Made by a program: the position numbers and the translations under genes. The notes beneath the pieces are model-generated. The model was not told the origin of the DNA and did not search any database. It worked only from the letters and a program-made list of their open reading frames with translations. Positions 8,338 through 17,375 of a DNA stretch of 64,000 nt are shown here, piece after piece. Every line of letters starts with the position of its first letter. Within the stretch, counting starts at the first letter, position 1. The stretch is taken from positions 53,210 through 117,209 of the forward strand of contig CAJFQF010000008.1 in NCBI GenBank assembly GCA_904418995.1, in the 5' to 3' direction. Source of the DNA: Heritagella_A intestinalis. Lineage in GTDB: Bacteria; Bacillota; Clostridia; Oscillospirales; Acutalibacteraceae.

Positions 8338-9483
8338 ATGAACGAAAAAGAAGTTTCCGAACTCCGGCGCCGTTTCCGGCAGGACCGGAGCAATATTACC
8401 CATATCCGCGGCTGCTATGTCAATGAAGCCAAAGAGATTGTTTCAGAGTTTGATCAGTCTCTGGGCCTGATGCAGCAAGAGGAATGTGAAAAATTCCTGG
8501 CGCTGTTAAAGCGCACTCTTTCCGGTACTCTGGAAAAAAATCTGCTGGACATATCCTTCACTACCCAGCAGGTAGAGGACAGCGAAGAACACCGGCTGTT
8601 GATGGCTCTGCGCAATTCTGCCCTAAAGGACGATGAAGCGGTGCATTCCTTTTTTGAGAAGGTTTCCCAAAGCCTCTCTATGGACAGCCATTATCTGATT
8701 CTGTTGGCCCATGACACCTATGATGTGTATTACCGCTCTAAAGATGGCGACCGCCAAGACGATGCTTCCTCCGAGGTGTACTCCTACATTTTGTGCAGCA
8801 TCTGTCCGGTGAAAATGTCCAAGCCCGCGCTGAGCTATTTTATCAGCGAAAACGAGCTGCACAGCCTGACTTCCGACCGTATTGTCACCCCGCCGGCCTT
8901 GGGCTTCCTCTTCCCCGCCTTTGACGACCGGTGCGCCAATCTCTACGATGTCCTGTACTATACCAAAAATCCTGCGGAAACCCACCCGGAGCTTATTGAT
9001 GCCGTATTCCGCCAGGAAGCCCCCATGTCGGCAGAAGAGCAAAAGGACACCTTCCGTTCCGTACTGTGCGAGACCCTTTCAGAAGATTGCAGCCTGGATG
9101 TTATCCAGGGGGTACATACCCAACTGCGGGAGAAAATCGAAGAACACAAGGCCAGCAAGACCCCGGAGCCTCTGACGGTATCCCGCAGGGAAGTGCGGGA
9201 AATGCTGGAAACTTGTGGCGTTGCTCCAGAGCATCTCACTGCCTTTGACGAAAAGTACGAGGAAGAGTTCGGCGGTGATACCGATTTGAGCCCCCGGAAT
9301 CTCATTGATGTGCGGCAATTTGAGGTGCGCACACCGGATGTCGTGATTAAAGTCAATCCGGATCGCAGTGACCTGATTCAAACCCGCATCATTGACGGCG
9401 TCAAATACCTCCTAATCCGCGCCGACGGCGGTGTAGAGGTAAACGGCGCCAATATCCATATTTCCAACGAAGACCCTCAATAA
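8338..9483 (+). CDS. DUF4317 domain-containing protein
   Basis: 381 residues, acidic, no signal or membrane segment. The N-terminus MNEKEVSELRRRFRQDRSNI with HIRGCYVNEAKEI is characteristic of DUF4317, a clostridial family of unknown role. The start is the ATG at 8338, where AGAAGG provides a ribosome site; the frame opens 22 codons earlier, inside the previous gene. It follows the mutarotase-like gene in an apparent two-gene operon. No catalytic motif is evident. Confidence 0.88.
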   Translation: MNEKEVSELRRRFRQDRSNITHIRGCYVNEAKEIVSEFDQSLGLMQQEECEKFLALLKRTLSGTLEKNLLDISFTTQQVEDSEEHRLLMALRNSALKDDEAVHSFFEKVSQSLSMDSHYLILLAHDTYDVYYRSKDGDRQDDASSEVYSYILCSICPVKMSKPALSYFISENELHSLTSDRIVTPPALGFLFPAFDDRCANLYDVLYYTKNPAETHPELIDAVFRQEAPMSAEEQKDTFRSVLCETLSEDCSLDVIQGVHTQLREKIEEHKASKTPEPLTVSRREVREMLETCGVAPEHLTAFDEKYEEEFGGDTDLSPRNLIDVRQFEVRTPDVVIKVNPDRSDLIQTRIIDGVKYLLIRADGGVEVNGANIHISNEDPQ

Positions 9484-9499
9484 AACTCCTTATAAGCAG

Positions 9500-9540
9500 A
9501 ATTCCCGGTTTGCCAAAAGGCAAAACCGGGAATTTTTTGT
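9500..9540 (+). terminator. Bidirectional intrinsic terminator
   Basis: AATTCCCGGTTTGCC (9500-9514) pairs with GGCAAAACCGGGAATT (9519-9534) across AAAA and runs into TTTTTT. It separates DUF4317 from the convergent PRK06851-type gene. Confidence 0.9.
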
Positions 9541-9541
9541 A

Positions 9542-10534
9542 TTAAGCAAAAAGGGGTTTCTCTATTTCCTGCATCCCTATATCTGCCGCGGAGTCGTCCC
9601 AAGGAATCTTTTTCTCCATGTCCAGCCAGGCTTCCTGCGCCTGAGAGAGGGCCGCTTTCGCCTGCCGGATCTCTTCCTGATAAGCGGCGCGAATTTCTTT
9701 TAACTGGGATGCAAAGGCTTCATCCGTACCCGGCGTCACCGCAGCCTGATACAGGTCCAGTACCCGATCCCCTTCCCGGCTGGGGAAGTGCTCATGCGGT
9801 GCTGTACTGTCAAAGCAGCACCAGCCCAGCCCCCGGATAATCACCATATCGGCGCTGTTAGGGTCAAACGCACAGCGATATTCCTCCGTGTCCCAGCCTG
9901 CTGCATTGGCGGCAGCCCGGAGCTTTTTCAGGAAGGTGGATTTTCCTGTGCCGGGACGTCCTTTGAGAAAGACCCTGCGGGACAATTTTTTTGTGAGCTC
10001 CGGAATTACGTCTACGCTGCCCTGTACGGTAGCGGCTCCCAAAAAGCGCATTTGATTCTTGCCCTGTTCCTGCCCGGAGCGGCCTTCCAGAAGACGGAAA
10101 GCCATTTCCTCTGCCAGACGGTCCAGCGCCCCAAAATTTGTTTCCCGAAGGTAAACTGCCTCCCACTGGTCGTGAATTGGCAAAGCAGCGGCAAAATGCT
10201 TGTGGGCTTCTTCCAACGATTCCCGAACCGGAATGTATTCAGGGTCAAAAGCCATGCCGCTGCAAACAGCGGTATCCCAAGGACGAGCCAGATACACCCC
10301 AGCAGAACGTTTTGGGAACACTAAGCCTTCTGTACTGCCGTCCATACTGTGCCGAATTACCCAAACCGGCTCTTCCGTTTGGCAGGACAACAGCTTTTCC
10401 CACAAAACATTGGCAGCCTTTCCAGGCCATCCAGAGAGAATCACACGCTTTTGCAGCTCGCCAAAGCAATCATCAAAAAACGAAACATATCCCCTGGAAC
10501 TATGTGTACTTATAAAAAAGGGAATTTGATTCAC
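9542..10534 (-). CDS. PRK06851-type P-loop protein, N-terminal P-loop degenerate
   Basis: 330 residues. Members of this uncharacterised family hold two related P-loop halves. The C-terminal half has an intact Walker A GRPGTGKS (about 192-199) followed by FDPNSADMVII and FDSTAPHEHFP, both family hallmarks. The equivalent N-terminal position reads SGWPGKAANVL (about 34-44), with the GKS/T lost, so only one half should bind nucleotide. A C-terminal coiled-coil-like segment follows. Start codon is GTG with AAAGGA upstream. It lies 56 bases after the Imm5-like gene and probably shares its transcript. Function unknown. Confidence 0.8.
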   Translation of the reverse strand: MNQIPFFISTHSSRGYVSFFDDCFGELQKRVILSGWPGKAANVLWEKLLSCQTEEPVWVIRHSMDGSTEGLVFPKRSAGVYLARPWDTAVCSGMAFDPEYIPVRESLEEAHKHFAAALPIHDQWEAVYLRETNFGALDRLAEEMAFRLLEGRSGQEQGKNQMRFLGAATVQGSVDVIPELTKKLSRRVFLKGRPGTGKSTFLKKLRAAANAAGWDTEEYRCAFDPNSADMVIIRGLGWCCFDSTAPHEHFPSREGDRVLDLYQAAVTPGTDEAFASQLKEIRAAYQEEIRQAKAALSQAQEAWLDMEKKIPWDDSAADIGMQEIEKPLFA

Positions 10535-10590
10535 ATGCGGTCACATCCTTTCAAGAAACTTCCCCATATCCTATGCTATCGGCAATGATT

Positions 10591-11142
10591 TTATTCTCTC
10601 AGCAGAAATGGCGCCCAATCCTCTCCCGCATCCTGTTCATGGGCAGCAAAGAAGTGCAGGCGTTCCTGATAACGGCTAATACGCTCCTCTACCACCTCAC
10701 GGCAAGCATCGAGGCCGTAAAGCCGCACCAGTGCCGTCAGCTCGTAAAAGGGCAGCCCCGGCGCGTGGCGTCCCGTGTGTACCGTGGAGCAACCCTGTCC
10801 TATTGCATGGCACAAAGCAGCACAAACCGGGTCCTGCGTATCTTTCGCAGCGGCGTGGGCTGCCAAAATAGCCCTTTTCGCTTCTGGCATCCGGAGGTTC
10901 CCTTTGGCCCAATCCCAGCACCGGGAAAATGCCTCTTGGGGGCGAGTTTCTTCTGGCCAGCGGGTATGCAGCATTTCTAGAGTGGTCGTCATGGCATCAA
11001 AGACCCAGCGCACCAAGGTCAGACGGCTTTGCTTCTCCATCTCTGCCAGCAATTCTGTCAAGCATGGGGTATCCCTGTCAAAAAGGATTTGATTTTTCCG
11101 GCGGTCCTTTTCCCGGATAGATTCCATCCAGTCTGTTTTCAT
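10591..11142 (-). CDS. Imm5-like putative immunity protein
   Basis: 183 residues, helical, soluble. The stretch AKRAILAAHAAAKDTQDPV with CHAIGQGCSTVHTGRHAPG resembles the Imm5 family, predicted from genome context elsewhere to neutralise polymorphic toxins. I start at 11142 because AAGGAGG stands 5 bases upstream; the open frame extends into secF but without a site. No toxin gene is nearby. It sits just after the secF terminator with no visible promoter, so expression may rely on read-through. The family call is by motif resemblance only. Confidence 0.6.
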   Translation of the reverse strand: MKTDWMESIREKDRRKNQILFDRDTPCLTELLAEMEKQSRLTLVRWVFDAMTTTLEMLHTRWPEETRPQEAFSRCWDWAKGNLRMPEAKRAILAAHAAAKDTQDPVCAALCHAIGQGCSTVHTGRHAPGLPFYELTALVRLYGLDACREVVEERISRYQERLHFFAAHEQDAGEDWAPFLLRE

Positions 11143-11164
11143 TCGTTCCTCCTTAAAGAAAAAA

Positions 11165-11210
11165 CTAGACAAAAAGGAGGACAGGGATTCCCGTCCTCCT
11201 TTGAGAAAAC
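11165..11210 (-). terminator. secDF terminator
   Basis: On the minus strand AAAGGAGGACGGGA pairs with CCTGTCCTCCTTT over a short loop and ends in TTTTTG. It stands between the secF stop and the ribosome site of the Imm5-like gene. Confidence 0.85.
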
Positions 11211-11218
11211 CATTTATT

Positions 11219-12175
11219 TTATTTGGTCTCAGCCACAGCGCGCTTCTTCTGCTTGTGGTTCTGCCACATAACATACAAGGGACCGGCCAGGCACACGGAA
11301 GAATAGCAGCCGGTGACAATACCGATCATCATAGGCAGGGCAAAAGTCGTCACGGAAGACAAATTGAAGACCAAGCCTACAATAAACACCACGGCAATCG
11401 CCAGGAACGTACAGAGAGAAGTATTGATGGAGCGAGTCAGGGTCTGATTGATACTGGTATCCACCAATTCTTCATAGCTGGCCTTGGGCCCCAACAGCCG
11501 GCGATTTTCACGAACACGGTCGTAAACAACGATGGTGTTGTTCAGGGAGTAGCCCAAAATCGTCAGTACTACTGCAATAAAGTTATCATCCAGAGGGAAG
11601 CCAAAGATCACGAAAGTGAAGTAAACCATCAGCACATCGTGGAACAAGGCCACCAAGGACATCACGCCGGCAGACATACCGCCAATTTTCCGGAAACGGA
11701 AGGCCACATACACTACCAGCAGCACAGCGGCCAGTCCCACTGCCACCAGGCACTTTGCAAAGAACATACTGCCCATGGTGGGAGGTACGGAACTGGACTG
11801 GATCATTTCAAAGGTAGAATCCGGATAAGCCGCTGCCAGCTGGTCATCAATGGCCTGCTGATCGTCCAGAGAAATCCCATCACTGCCAGAAAGGGAAATC
11901 GTCAGCGTGTTGGTGCTGTTGCCTGCTGCATCCGTAAGCCCGTCCGTAATGGTTACGGTGACCGGCTGTCCCAGAGCATCGGCAATCGCCTGATCCACCG
12001 TTTCCTGGTCCACTGTACCGGTGTAGGAGTATTCCACCAAAGCACCGCCCCTGAAATCAATATCCAGTTCTGTGCCAAAAATGAGATTGCAAATAATACC
12101 TACCGCAAAAATCGCCAGAGAAATGCCAATGTAAATCTTCCGGTGCTGGTAGAATTTGATACTGAATTTTTTCAT
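11219..12175 (-). CDS. secF: Protein translocase subunit SecF
   Basis: Membrane partner of SecD that uses the ion gradient to help SecYEG release exported proteins. 318 residues: an N-terminal membrane helix, an exported domain opening with TELDIDFRGGALVEY, then five C-terminal helices with GYSLNNTIVVYDRVREN, the SecF signature. The ATG at 12175 overlaps the secD stop as ATGA and has GGAGG 9 bases upstream, so translation is coupled; the 8-codon upstream extension has no site. A basic tail (QNHKQKKRAVAETK) ends the protein. Confidence 0.96.
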   Translation of the reverse strand: MKKFSIKFYQHRKIYIGISLAIFAVGIICNLIFGTELDIDFRGGALVEYSYTGTVDQETVDQAIADALGQPVTVTITDGLTDAAGNSTNTLTISLSGSDGISLDDQQAIDDQLAAAYPDSTFEMIQSSSVPPTMGSMFFAKCLVAVGLAAVLLVVYVAFRFRKIGGMSAGVMSLVALFHDVLMVYFTFVIFGFPLDDNFIAVVLTILGYSLNNTIVVYDRVRENRRLLGPKASYEELVDTSINQTLTRSINTSLCTFLAIAVVFIVGLVFNLSSVTTFALPMMIGIVTGCYSSVCLAGPLYVMWQNHKQKKRAVAETK

Positions 12176-13581
12176 CCTCTCGCACCTCCAAACAGCCACT
12201 TCTTACGCAGGAACTTGAACCGGGACAGGGACTTGGTCATCAGGCGGGTAGCCGTCATGCCCATGATGAAGTTCCCGATAACGCCCACCAACAGGGTATA
12301 GCCAAAGGAATAAATGGAACCAGTGGTGGAAGCGCCGAAGATCATAGAGAGAATGTTGCTGGGGCCAAACACCGCCATCAAGATCACCGCTACAATAATC
12401 ACCGTAATGTTTCCGTCGAAAATGGCCCAGAAGCTGTTTTCGGTACCCTTCTGAATGGCGCCGTCCAGGGTCTTGCCAACCCAGAGCTCTTCCTTGATAC
12501 GGGTAGCCGTAATAATATTGGCGTCAACGCCCATACCGATGGAGAGAATCATACCGGCAATACCGGGCAATGTCATGGTAAAGCTGGACAGGCCCGGGAA
12601 GTAACCGGAAATCGCCGCAAAGGACAGGGCTACCTGACCCATCAGGGCAATGATTGCAACAAAGCCCGGCAGGCGGAACATGACCAGCATAAACAGCGCC
12701 ACCAGGATAAAGGCGATTACGCCGGCAATCATCATGGCGTTGAGGGAAGATTCACCCAACGTGGGGCTGATGGTGCCGAAGCTGGCAATGTCCAGGGCAA
12801 AGGGCAGCGCGCCTGCATTGATCTGGTTGGCCAGCTCCGTGGCCTCCGCAGCAGTGAAGCTGCCGCTGATGGTGCACTGTCCATCCGTAATGGCCTCGTT
12901 AACCGTAGGATAGGAAATCATCACATCGTCCATCCACACGGAAATGGTTTCGCCCACCATTTCGGAAGTAGCCTCGGCGAATTTCTCCGTGCCTTTGTCC
13001 GTAAATTCCAGGTTCACCACGTATTCCGGCTGGCCGGTCTGCTCGTTGGTGATATAGCCCGCCTGGGCGCTGACGATATCGCTGCCGTCCAGAATTACTT
13101 CGTCAGCGGTTTCGCCGGTGGGGGTGTTATACACCACATTGCCGTCCGCATCCAAGCTCTGGCTTTCGTATTCCATACCGGGACGGAAAGTCAGCTCCGC
13201 AGTGGCGGCCAGTTCCTCAATGGCTGTCTGAGGATCAAAGTCCGTTTCATCGCTTCTCCAGGGGAACCGGACAATAATACGGTCGTTGGCCGGATCACTG
13301 TACAGCTCATAATCCGTCACATTGTTACTCAACAGACGGAGCTTGATAGTTTCTTCTACCGAGGTAAGCTGCTCCTCCGTAGCATCGACACCATCTGCCG
13401 GAACAAACGACGCCTCCACGCCGCCGCGGATATCGATACCCCAACGGATATCCCCCGCGCCTTTGATGTAAGTGATTTTATTGTCGCCGTTCTGTCCATA
13501 CACGCCGAAAATCGAGGTGTAGGTCAGGAGCAGAATCAAGATCGCGACAATAAAAAACACTGCCTTGGGTACTCGCTTCAT
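12172..13581 (-). CDS. secD: Protein translocase subunit SecD
   Basis: Larger exported-domain subunit of the SecDF complex. 469 residues: one N-terminal membrane helix (about 6-24), an extracytoplasmic region with the D1 motif WGIDIRGGVEASF, and a C-terminal bundle containing GMGVDANIITATRIKEEL. GGAGG is 8 bases before the ATG at 13581; an ATG at 13596 actually contains that GGAGG and is unlikely to be used. A strong promoter lies about 145 bases upstream. SecD and SecF are separate proteins here, not fused as in Bacillus. Confidence 0.96.
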   Translation of the reverse strand: MKRVPKAVFFIVAILILLLTYTSIFGVYGQNGDNKITYIKGAGDIRWGIDIRGGVEASFVPADGVDATEEQLTSVEETIKLRLLSNNVTDYELYSDPANDRIIVRFPWRSDETDFDPQTAIEELAATAELTFRPGMEYESQSLDADGNVVYNTPTGETADEVILDGSDIVSAQAGYITNEQTGQPEYVVNLEFTDKGTEKFAEATSEMVGETISVWMDDVMISYPTVNEAITDGQCTISGSFTAAEATELANQINAGALPFALDIASFGTISPTLGESSLNAMMIAGVIAFILVALFMLVMFRLPGFVAIIALMGQVALSFAAISGYFPGLSSFTMTLPGIAGMILSIGMGVDANIITATRIKEELWVGKTLDGAIQKGTENSFWAIFDGNITVIIVAVILMAVFGPSNILSMIFGASTTGSIYSFGYTLLVGVIGNFIMGMTATRLMTKSLSRFKFLRKKWLFGGARG

Positions 13582-13726
13582 GCACATATCCTCCATTTTT
13601 TCAGGGGCTTGGCCCCCTTAGTCGCTGCATCTGCCGGCCTTCAAAAAAACCCGTTCTTTTTCTATTGAGAAAATCAAACAGCCCTTTTTCTGGTCTATTT
13701 GCAAATATACAAGCGTAACAAAAAAC

Positions 13727-13755
13727 ATTATAGTAGAGAAACACAGAAAAGTCAA
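13727..13755 (-). promoter_or_regulatory. secD promoter
   Basis: Minus-strand TTGACT (13750-13755), 17-base spacer, TATAAT (13727-13732). The rest of the 325-base stretch between secD and the aminotransferase holds only this promoter and a terminator; the small frame across it overlaps the promoter and is not credible. Confidence 0.85.
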
Positions 13756-13825
13756 CGAAAAAGCATCGAAAAATATCATTTCTTCGGAGGTTCCTCCAAA
13801 ACCCAAAATAGACTTATCGTGGAAA

Positions 13826-13862
13826 AGCCCCGAAAATCCTGAAAAAGATTCCCGGGGCAGAA
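13826..13862 (-). terminator. Terminator after the aminotransferase gene
   Basis: Minus-strand GCCCCGGGAATC pairs imperfectly with GATTTTCGGGGC around an A/T-rich loop and is followed by TTTT. Confidence 0.6.
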
Positions 13863-13906
13863 TAAATCCGTCAACTATATCGCTATTTCACTAAAACTGT
13901 AAAAGT

Positions 13907-15193
13907 TCAGCCTTCCAGCAGCTTTTCGCAGGCAGCCAGGCGAGCGCTCAGGCAGAACAGCTCCATGGCCTTTTCCAGCTCTTCTACCGGAGGATAGGTG
14001 GGGGCCACCCGGATATTGCTGTCCTGGGGATCATTGCCATACGGGAAGGTAGCGCCGGCGCCGGTCAACGTGACACCAGCCTCCTTGCAGAGCTGTACTA
14101 CCCGCTTTGCGCAGCCGGGCATCACATCCACGCTGACAAAATACCCGCCGTTGGGATGGGTCCACTTAGCAACGCCCAGGCCGCCCAATTCGGTTTCCAA
14201 CATTTCCAGCACTTTGCGGAACTTGGGCTCCAGAATCTGACGATGGCGGGCCATATGCTCCATGACACCCTGGCGATCCCGCAGGAAGGCAATGTGCCGC
14301 AGCTGGTTCAGCTTATCGGGGCCAATGGTCTGGAAGGAGAAATGCTCCCGCAGAACCTTAATGGTCTCCGGGCCAGCTGCCATAGCTGCTACACCCGCTC
14401 CGGGGAATGTAATCTTGGAGGTGGAAGCAAAATAAATGGCCAGCTCTTCATTTCCGCGAGCTGCACACTCCTCGTAGAGATTCAGCAGGGAATCCGGCGT
14501 GTCTGTCAAATCGTGGACACAGTATGCATTATCCCAGAAAATGCGGAAATCCTTGGCCGCAGGCTTCAGAGAGGCAAAGCGGCGCACCGTTTCATCGGAA
14601 TAAGTGATGCCAGTGGGATTGGAATACTTGGGAATACACCAAATACCCTTCACGGTCTCGTCCTCAGAAACCAGTTTCTCCACAATGTCCATATCCGGGC
14701 CAGCGGAAGTCATGGGAACCGCGATCATTTCAATGCCAAAGTACTGGGTGATACCAAAATGGCGGTCATATCCCGGTACCGGGCAAAGAAACTTCACTTT
14801 TTCCTGCCGGCCCCAGGGGGCGCAGCCACTAAAGCCGTGAGTCATGGCGCAGGAAACGGTATCGAACATAATATTCAGGCTGGAATTGTTCCCCACAGTA
14901 ACCAGATGAGCGGGAACCCCCATCAACTCTCCGAACAAGGCCTGCATCTCCGGAAGGCCATCGGCCATACCGTAGTTGCGGCAGTCATCCCCGGTAGAAG
15001 CGATCAAGTTTGCTTTCGAACTGAGGACGTCCAGCATCGGCATGGAAAGGTCAAGCTGATCCGTTCCGGGCTTGCCTCTGGCCATGTTCAGCTTCAGGCC
15101 CAAAGCCTGAAAGGCGTCATACTCGTTCTGCAGCTGGCTGCGCAGGGTTTCCAACTCGTTCTTCGTCATGGACTGATATTCCACTGAAAGCAT
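13907..15193 (-). CDS. PLP-dependent aminotransferase, MocR/aspartate-aminotransferase-like
   Basis: 428 residues of fold-type I class I/II. The N-terminal LKLNMARGKPGTDQLDLS is typical of a family annotated as Aminotran_MocR/aspartate aminotransferase. TVGNNSSLNI forms the phosphate-binding region, IPKYSNPTG and FWDNAY follow, and the Schiff-base lysine is in STSKITFPG. The amino donor is unknown; aspartate or alanine is plausible. Start is ambiguous: ATG at 15193 has weak AGGA; an in-frame GTG two codons on has GGAG at 9 bases; ATG at 15169 is also possible. Single-gene unit with its own promoter and terminator. Confidence 0.88.
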   Translation of the reverse strand: MLSVEYQSMTKNELETLRSQLQNEYDAFQALGLKLNMARGKPGTDQLDLSMPMLDVLSSKANLIASTGDDCRNYGMADGLPEMQALFGELMGVPAHLVTVGNNSSLNIMFDTVSCAMTHGFSGCAPWGRQEKVKFLCPVPGYDRHFGITQYFGIEMIAVPMTSAGPDMDIVEKLVSEDETVKGIWCIPKYSNPTGITYSDETVRRFASLKPAAKDFRIFWDNAYCVHDLTDTPDSLLNLYEECAARGNEELAIYFASTSKITFPGAGVAAMAAGPETIKVLREHFSFQTIGPDKLNQLRHIAFLRDRQGVMEHMARHRQILEPKFRKVLEMLETELGGLGVAKWTHPNGGYFVSVDVMPGCAKRVVQLCKEAGVTLTGAGATFPYGNDPQDSNIRVAPTYPPVEELEKAMELFCLSARLAACEKLLEG

Positions 15194-15238
15194 CTCCGTT
15201 TCCTATAGAATGCATTTTTTCGCCGTAAGCTATAAACG

Positions 15239-15267
15239 ATTTTACTATATCCCCGAGAGAAATGCAA
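15239..15267 (-). promoter_or_regulatory. Aminotransferase promoter
   Basis: Minus-strand TTGCAT (15262-15267), 17-base spacer, TAAAAT (15239-15244). The short larC-aminotransferase gap has no strong terminator, so lar read-through is possible. Confidence 0.7.
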
Positions 15268-15298
15268 GTTCAAAATAGATTTCCTGCATTTTTACCTT

Positions 15299-16594
15299 TC
15301 AGTCCATACTTCTTTCTGCTTTTCTGTATATCTCGTCAAGAGAAAGGCCGCTTGCTTCTGCCAGCTTTGCGGCACTTTCATATTCCACATAACACTTATG
15401 AATCTCGCCATATTCGCAGTGTTTTACCTGTACTGGCCCCACATCCGTCGTCACTATGCCCGGCCAGCGCTTCATAATCCGGCGCTGTTGTACACTAGTC
15501 CGGACGCCCAACGCTGTGGTCTCCCGGAAAATAATCCGGCTCAGGGCCTCCGCGTCCTCCTGCCGACAGATCACACGCAGCAGCCAGGCCGGGCGGTTCT
15601 TCTTCATGTACAGCGGCGAAAATGACGCATCCAAAGCGCCAGCCTGCATCAGAAGCCCCTGGCAATAGGCCAGTTTTTCGCCGGTGCAGTCGTCTAGATT
15701 GGTTTCCAGCACCGCTACGGTATCTGTCAGTTCATCGGTTTTTTTTTTACCGGAACAGATGACCATGGCCCGGAGAATATTGGCCTGGGGGAAATCCTTT
15801 TTCCCGGCTCCAAGGCCAATTCTTTCCACAACAAAGCTTTCCGGCAGAGGCTCCCCACTGCCCAAAGCCGCCAATATAGCTGCGCCGGTAGGGGTGACCC
15901 TCTCCCCTTCGTCTCCGGTCACATGCAGGGAAAGGCCGCCAATTTTCGCCAGCTCCAAAGTAGCAGGAGCCGGCACCGGCATCAGGCCATGCTGGCACTG
16001 CACCCATCCGCAGCCTTCCCACAGAGGAGAAGCGTAGATAGTTTCCACATCCAGGTCATCCAGGCACACACAGGCCGCTACAATATCCACAATGGAATCC
16101 ACCGCCCCCACTTCGTGGAAGTGGACTTCCTCGGGCGGTTTGCCGTGAACTTTCCCTTCTGCCTGGGCCAGAACGGTAAAGACTTTTTTGGCCATCTCCT
16201 TGGCCCGGGGAGAAATCTCCTCCGCATTGTCAATCATAGGCAGAATCTCGCCCAGGCCCCGATGCACGTGGCCCTCTCCATGACTATGCTCGTGGCTGTG
16301 GCTATGTGCATGATGATGCATCTCGTGGTCGTGGAGATGAACATGGTCATGAGAATGCTCGTGATCCTGTTCATGGTGATGGCCGTGATTGCCGCCTTCC
16401 AGCACTACGTCAAAATCCATGGCCTCAATACCGTTTTTATTGGCGCGGCCAAACCGCAGGGAGTATCCTTCCAGATGCAGGCTGGCAAGGGCCTTTTCCA
16501 GTTTTTCACGGCTGGCTCCCAAATCCAGCAGAGCCGCCACCGTCATGTCGCCGCTGATGCCGGAATAACACTCTAAATACAGGGTCTTCCCCAT
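15299..16594 (-). CDS. larC: Nickel-pincer cofactor cyclometallase LarC, unsplit form
   Basis: LarC inserts nickel into the bis-thiolated nicotinate precursor, using CTP, in the last step of the cofactor made for LarA lactate racemase and relatives. 431 residues. The opening YLECYSGISGDM is the family signature; residues 70-111 hold about 21 histidines, a likely nickel store; HFHEVGAVDSI, TPTGAA and ETNLDDCTGE follow. In Lactiplantibacillus the LarC1 and LarC2 parts are joined by frameshifting; here they are in one frame, but codons 283-286 at the junction contain ten A in a row (15739-15748). Last gene of asnS-larE-larB-larC, AGGAGG upstream. Confidence 0.95.
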   Translation of the reverse strand: MGKTLYLECYSGISGDMTVAALLDLGASREKLEKALASLHLEGYSLRFGRANKNGIEAMDFDVVLEGGNHGHHHEQDHEHSHDHVHLHDHEMHHHAHSHSHEHSHGEGHVHRGLGEILPMIDNAEEISPRAKEMAKKVFTVLAQAEGKVHGKPPEEVHFHEVGAVDSIVDIVAACVCLDDLDVETIYASPLWEGCGWVQCQHGLMPVPAPATLELAKIGGLSLHVTGDEGERVTPTGAAILAALGSGEPLPESFVVERIGLGAGKKDFPQANILRAMVICSGKKKTDELTDTVAVLETNLDDCTGEKLAYCQGLLMQAGALDASFSPLYMKKNRPAWLLRVICRQEDAEALSRIIFRETTALGVRTSVQQRRIMKRWPGIVTTDVGPVQVKHCEYGEIHKCYVEYESAAKLAEASGLSLDEIYRKAERSMD

Positions 16595-16631
16595 TGAAAA
16601 TCCTCCTTAAAAACTTGTTTCACCCGTGGTT

Positions 16632-17375
16632 TCATTTGGACTGCCGGTTAATCTGGGCCGCCAGATAGCCGCCGCCAAACCCATTGTCGATATTCACCAC
16701 GGCAATCCCTGTTGCACAGGAATTGATCATAGTGAGCAGGGCGGAAAGGCCGCCAAAATTGGCCCCATACCCCACGCTGGTGGGCACGGCAATCACCGGG
16801 TGATCCAGCTGTCCGGCCAGAACGGAAGCCAAAGCCCCCTCCATGCCTGCCACCGCCACAATAGCCGTGGCCCGGCGAATTTCCGGCAGAGCGGAAATCA
16901 TCCGATGCAGGCCGGAAACGCCAATATCAAAAATCCGCTCTACTCTCGCCCCGCACATCTCCGCGGTAACGGCAGCTTCCTCCGCCACAGGAATATCTGC
17001 GGTTCCGCCGGTACAGACTGCCACCAGTCCAACACGCTCCTCTTCCGGCTTCATGCCGGCGGTAATGGCTCGGGCCGCCTCGTGGTATACGGCCTCCGGT
17101 ACCCGGAGCCGCACCGCTTCGTACTGTTCCCGGGAAGCCCGGGTAGCCAATACCAGGCCGCTGCGCTTCCAGAGCTTTTCAAAAATAATCCCTGTCTGCT
17201 CCACGGTTTTTCCCTGGCTGAAGATCACCTCGGGAAAGCCGGTGCGTAGCTCCCGATGGTGGTCCAGACGGGCAAAGCCCAGGTTTTCATAGGGCAAGGT
17301 CTTCAGCTGCTCCGCCGCCTCTTCTACAGAAACCTTGCCATCCCGCACTGCTTCCAGCAGTTCCTTTGCTTTCAA
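16632..17375 (-). CDS. larB: Nickel-pincer cofactor biosynthesis protein LarB
   Basis: Carboxylates and cleaves nicotinic acid adenine dinucleotide, the first step of nickel-pincer cofactor synthesis; related to PurE. 247 residues with GFARLDHHRELR near the N-terminus, CTGGTADIPVAEEAA, and AVAGMEGALASVLAGQ and TSVGYGANFGG in the PurE-like half. The start codon is TTG at 17375, overlapping the larE stop as TTGA, with AGGAGG 10 bases upstream; this implies coupled translation. The gap to larC is 37 bases. Confidence 0.95.
   Translation of the reverse strand: MKAKELLEAVRDGKVSVEEAAEQLKTLPYENLGFARLDHHRELRTGFPEVIFSQGKTVEQTGIIFEKLWKRSGLVLATRASREQYEAVRLRVPEAVYHEAARAITAGMKPEEERVGLVAVCTGGTADIPVAEEAAVTAEMCGARVERIFDIGVSGLHRMISALPEIRRATAIVAVAGMEGALASVLAGQLDHPVIAVPTSVGYGANFGGLSALLTMINSCATGIAVVNIDNGFGGGYLAAQINRQSK

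Noticed and set aside
13618..13806. A 62-codon frame on the minus strand before secD
   Set aside because: It spans the secD promoter and has no ribosome site.
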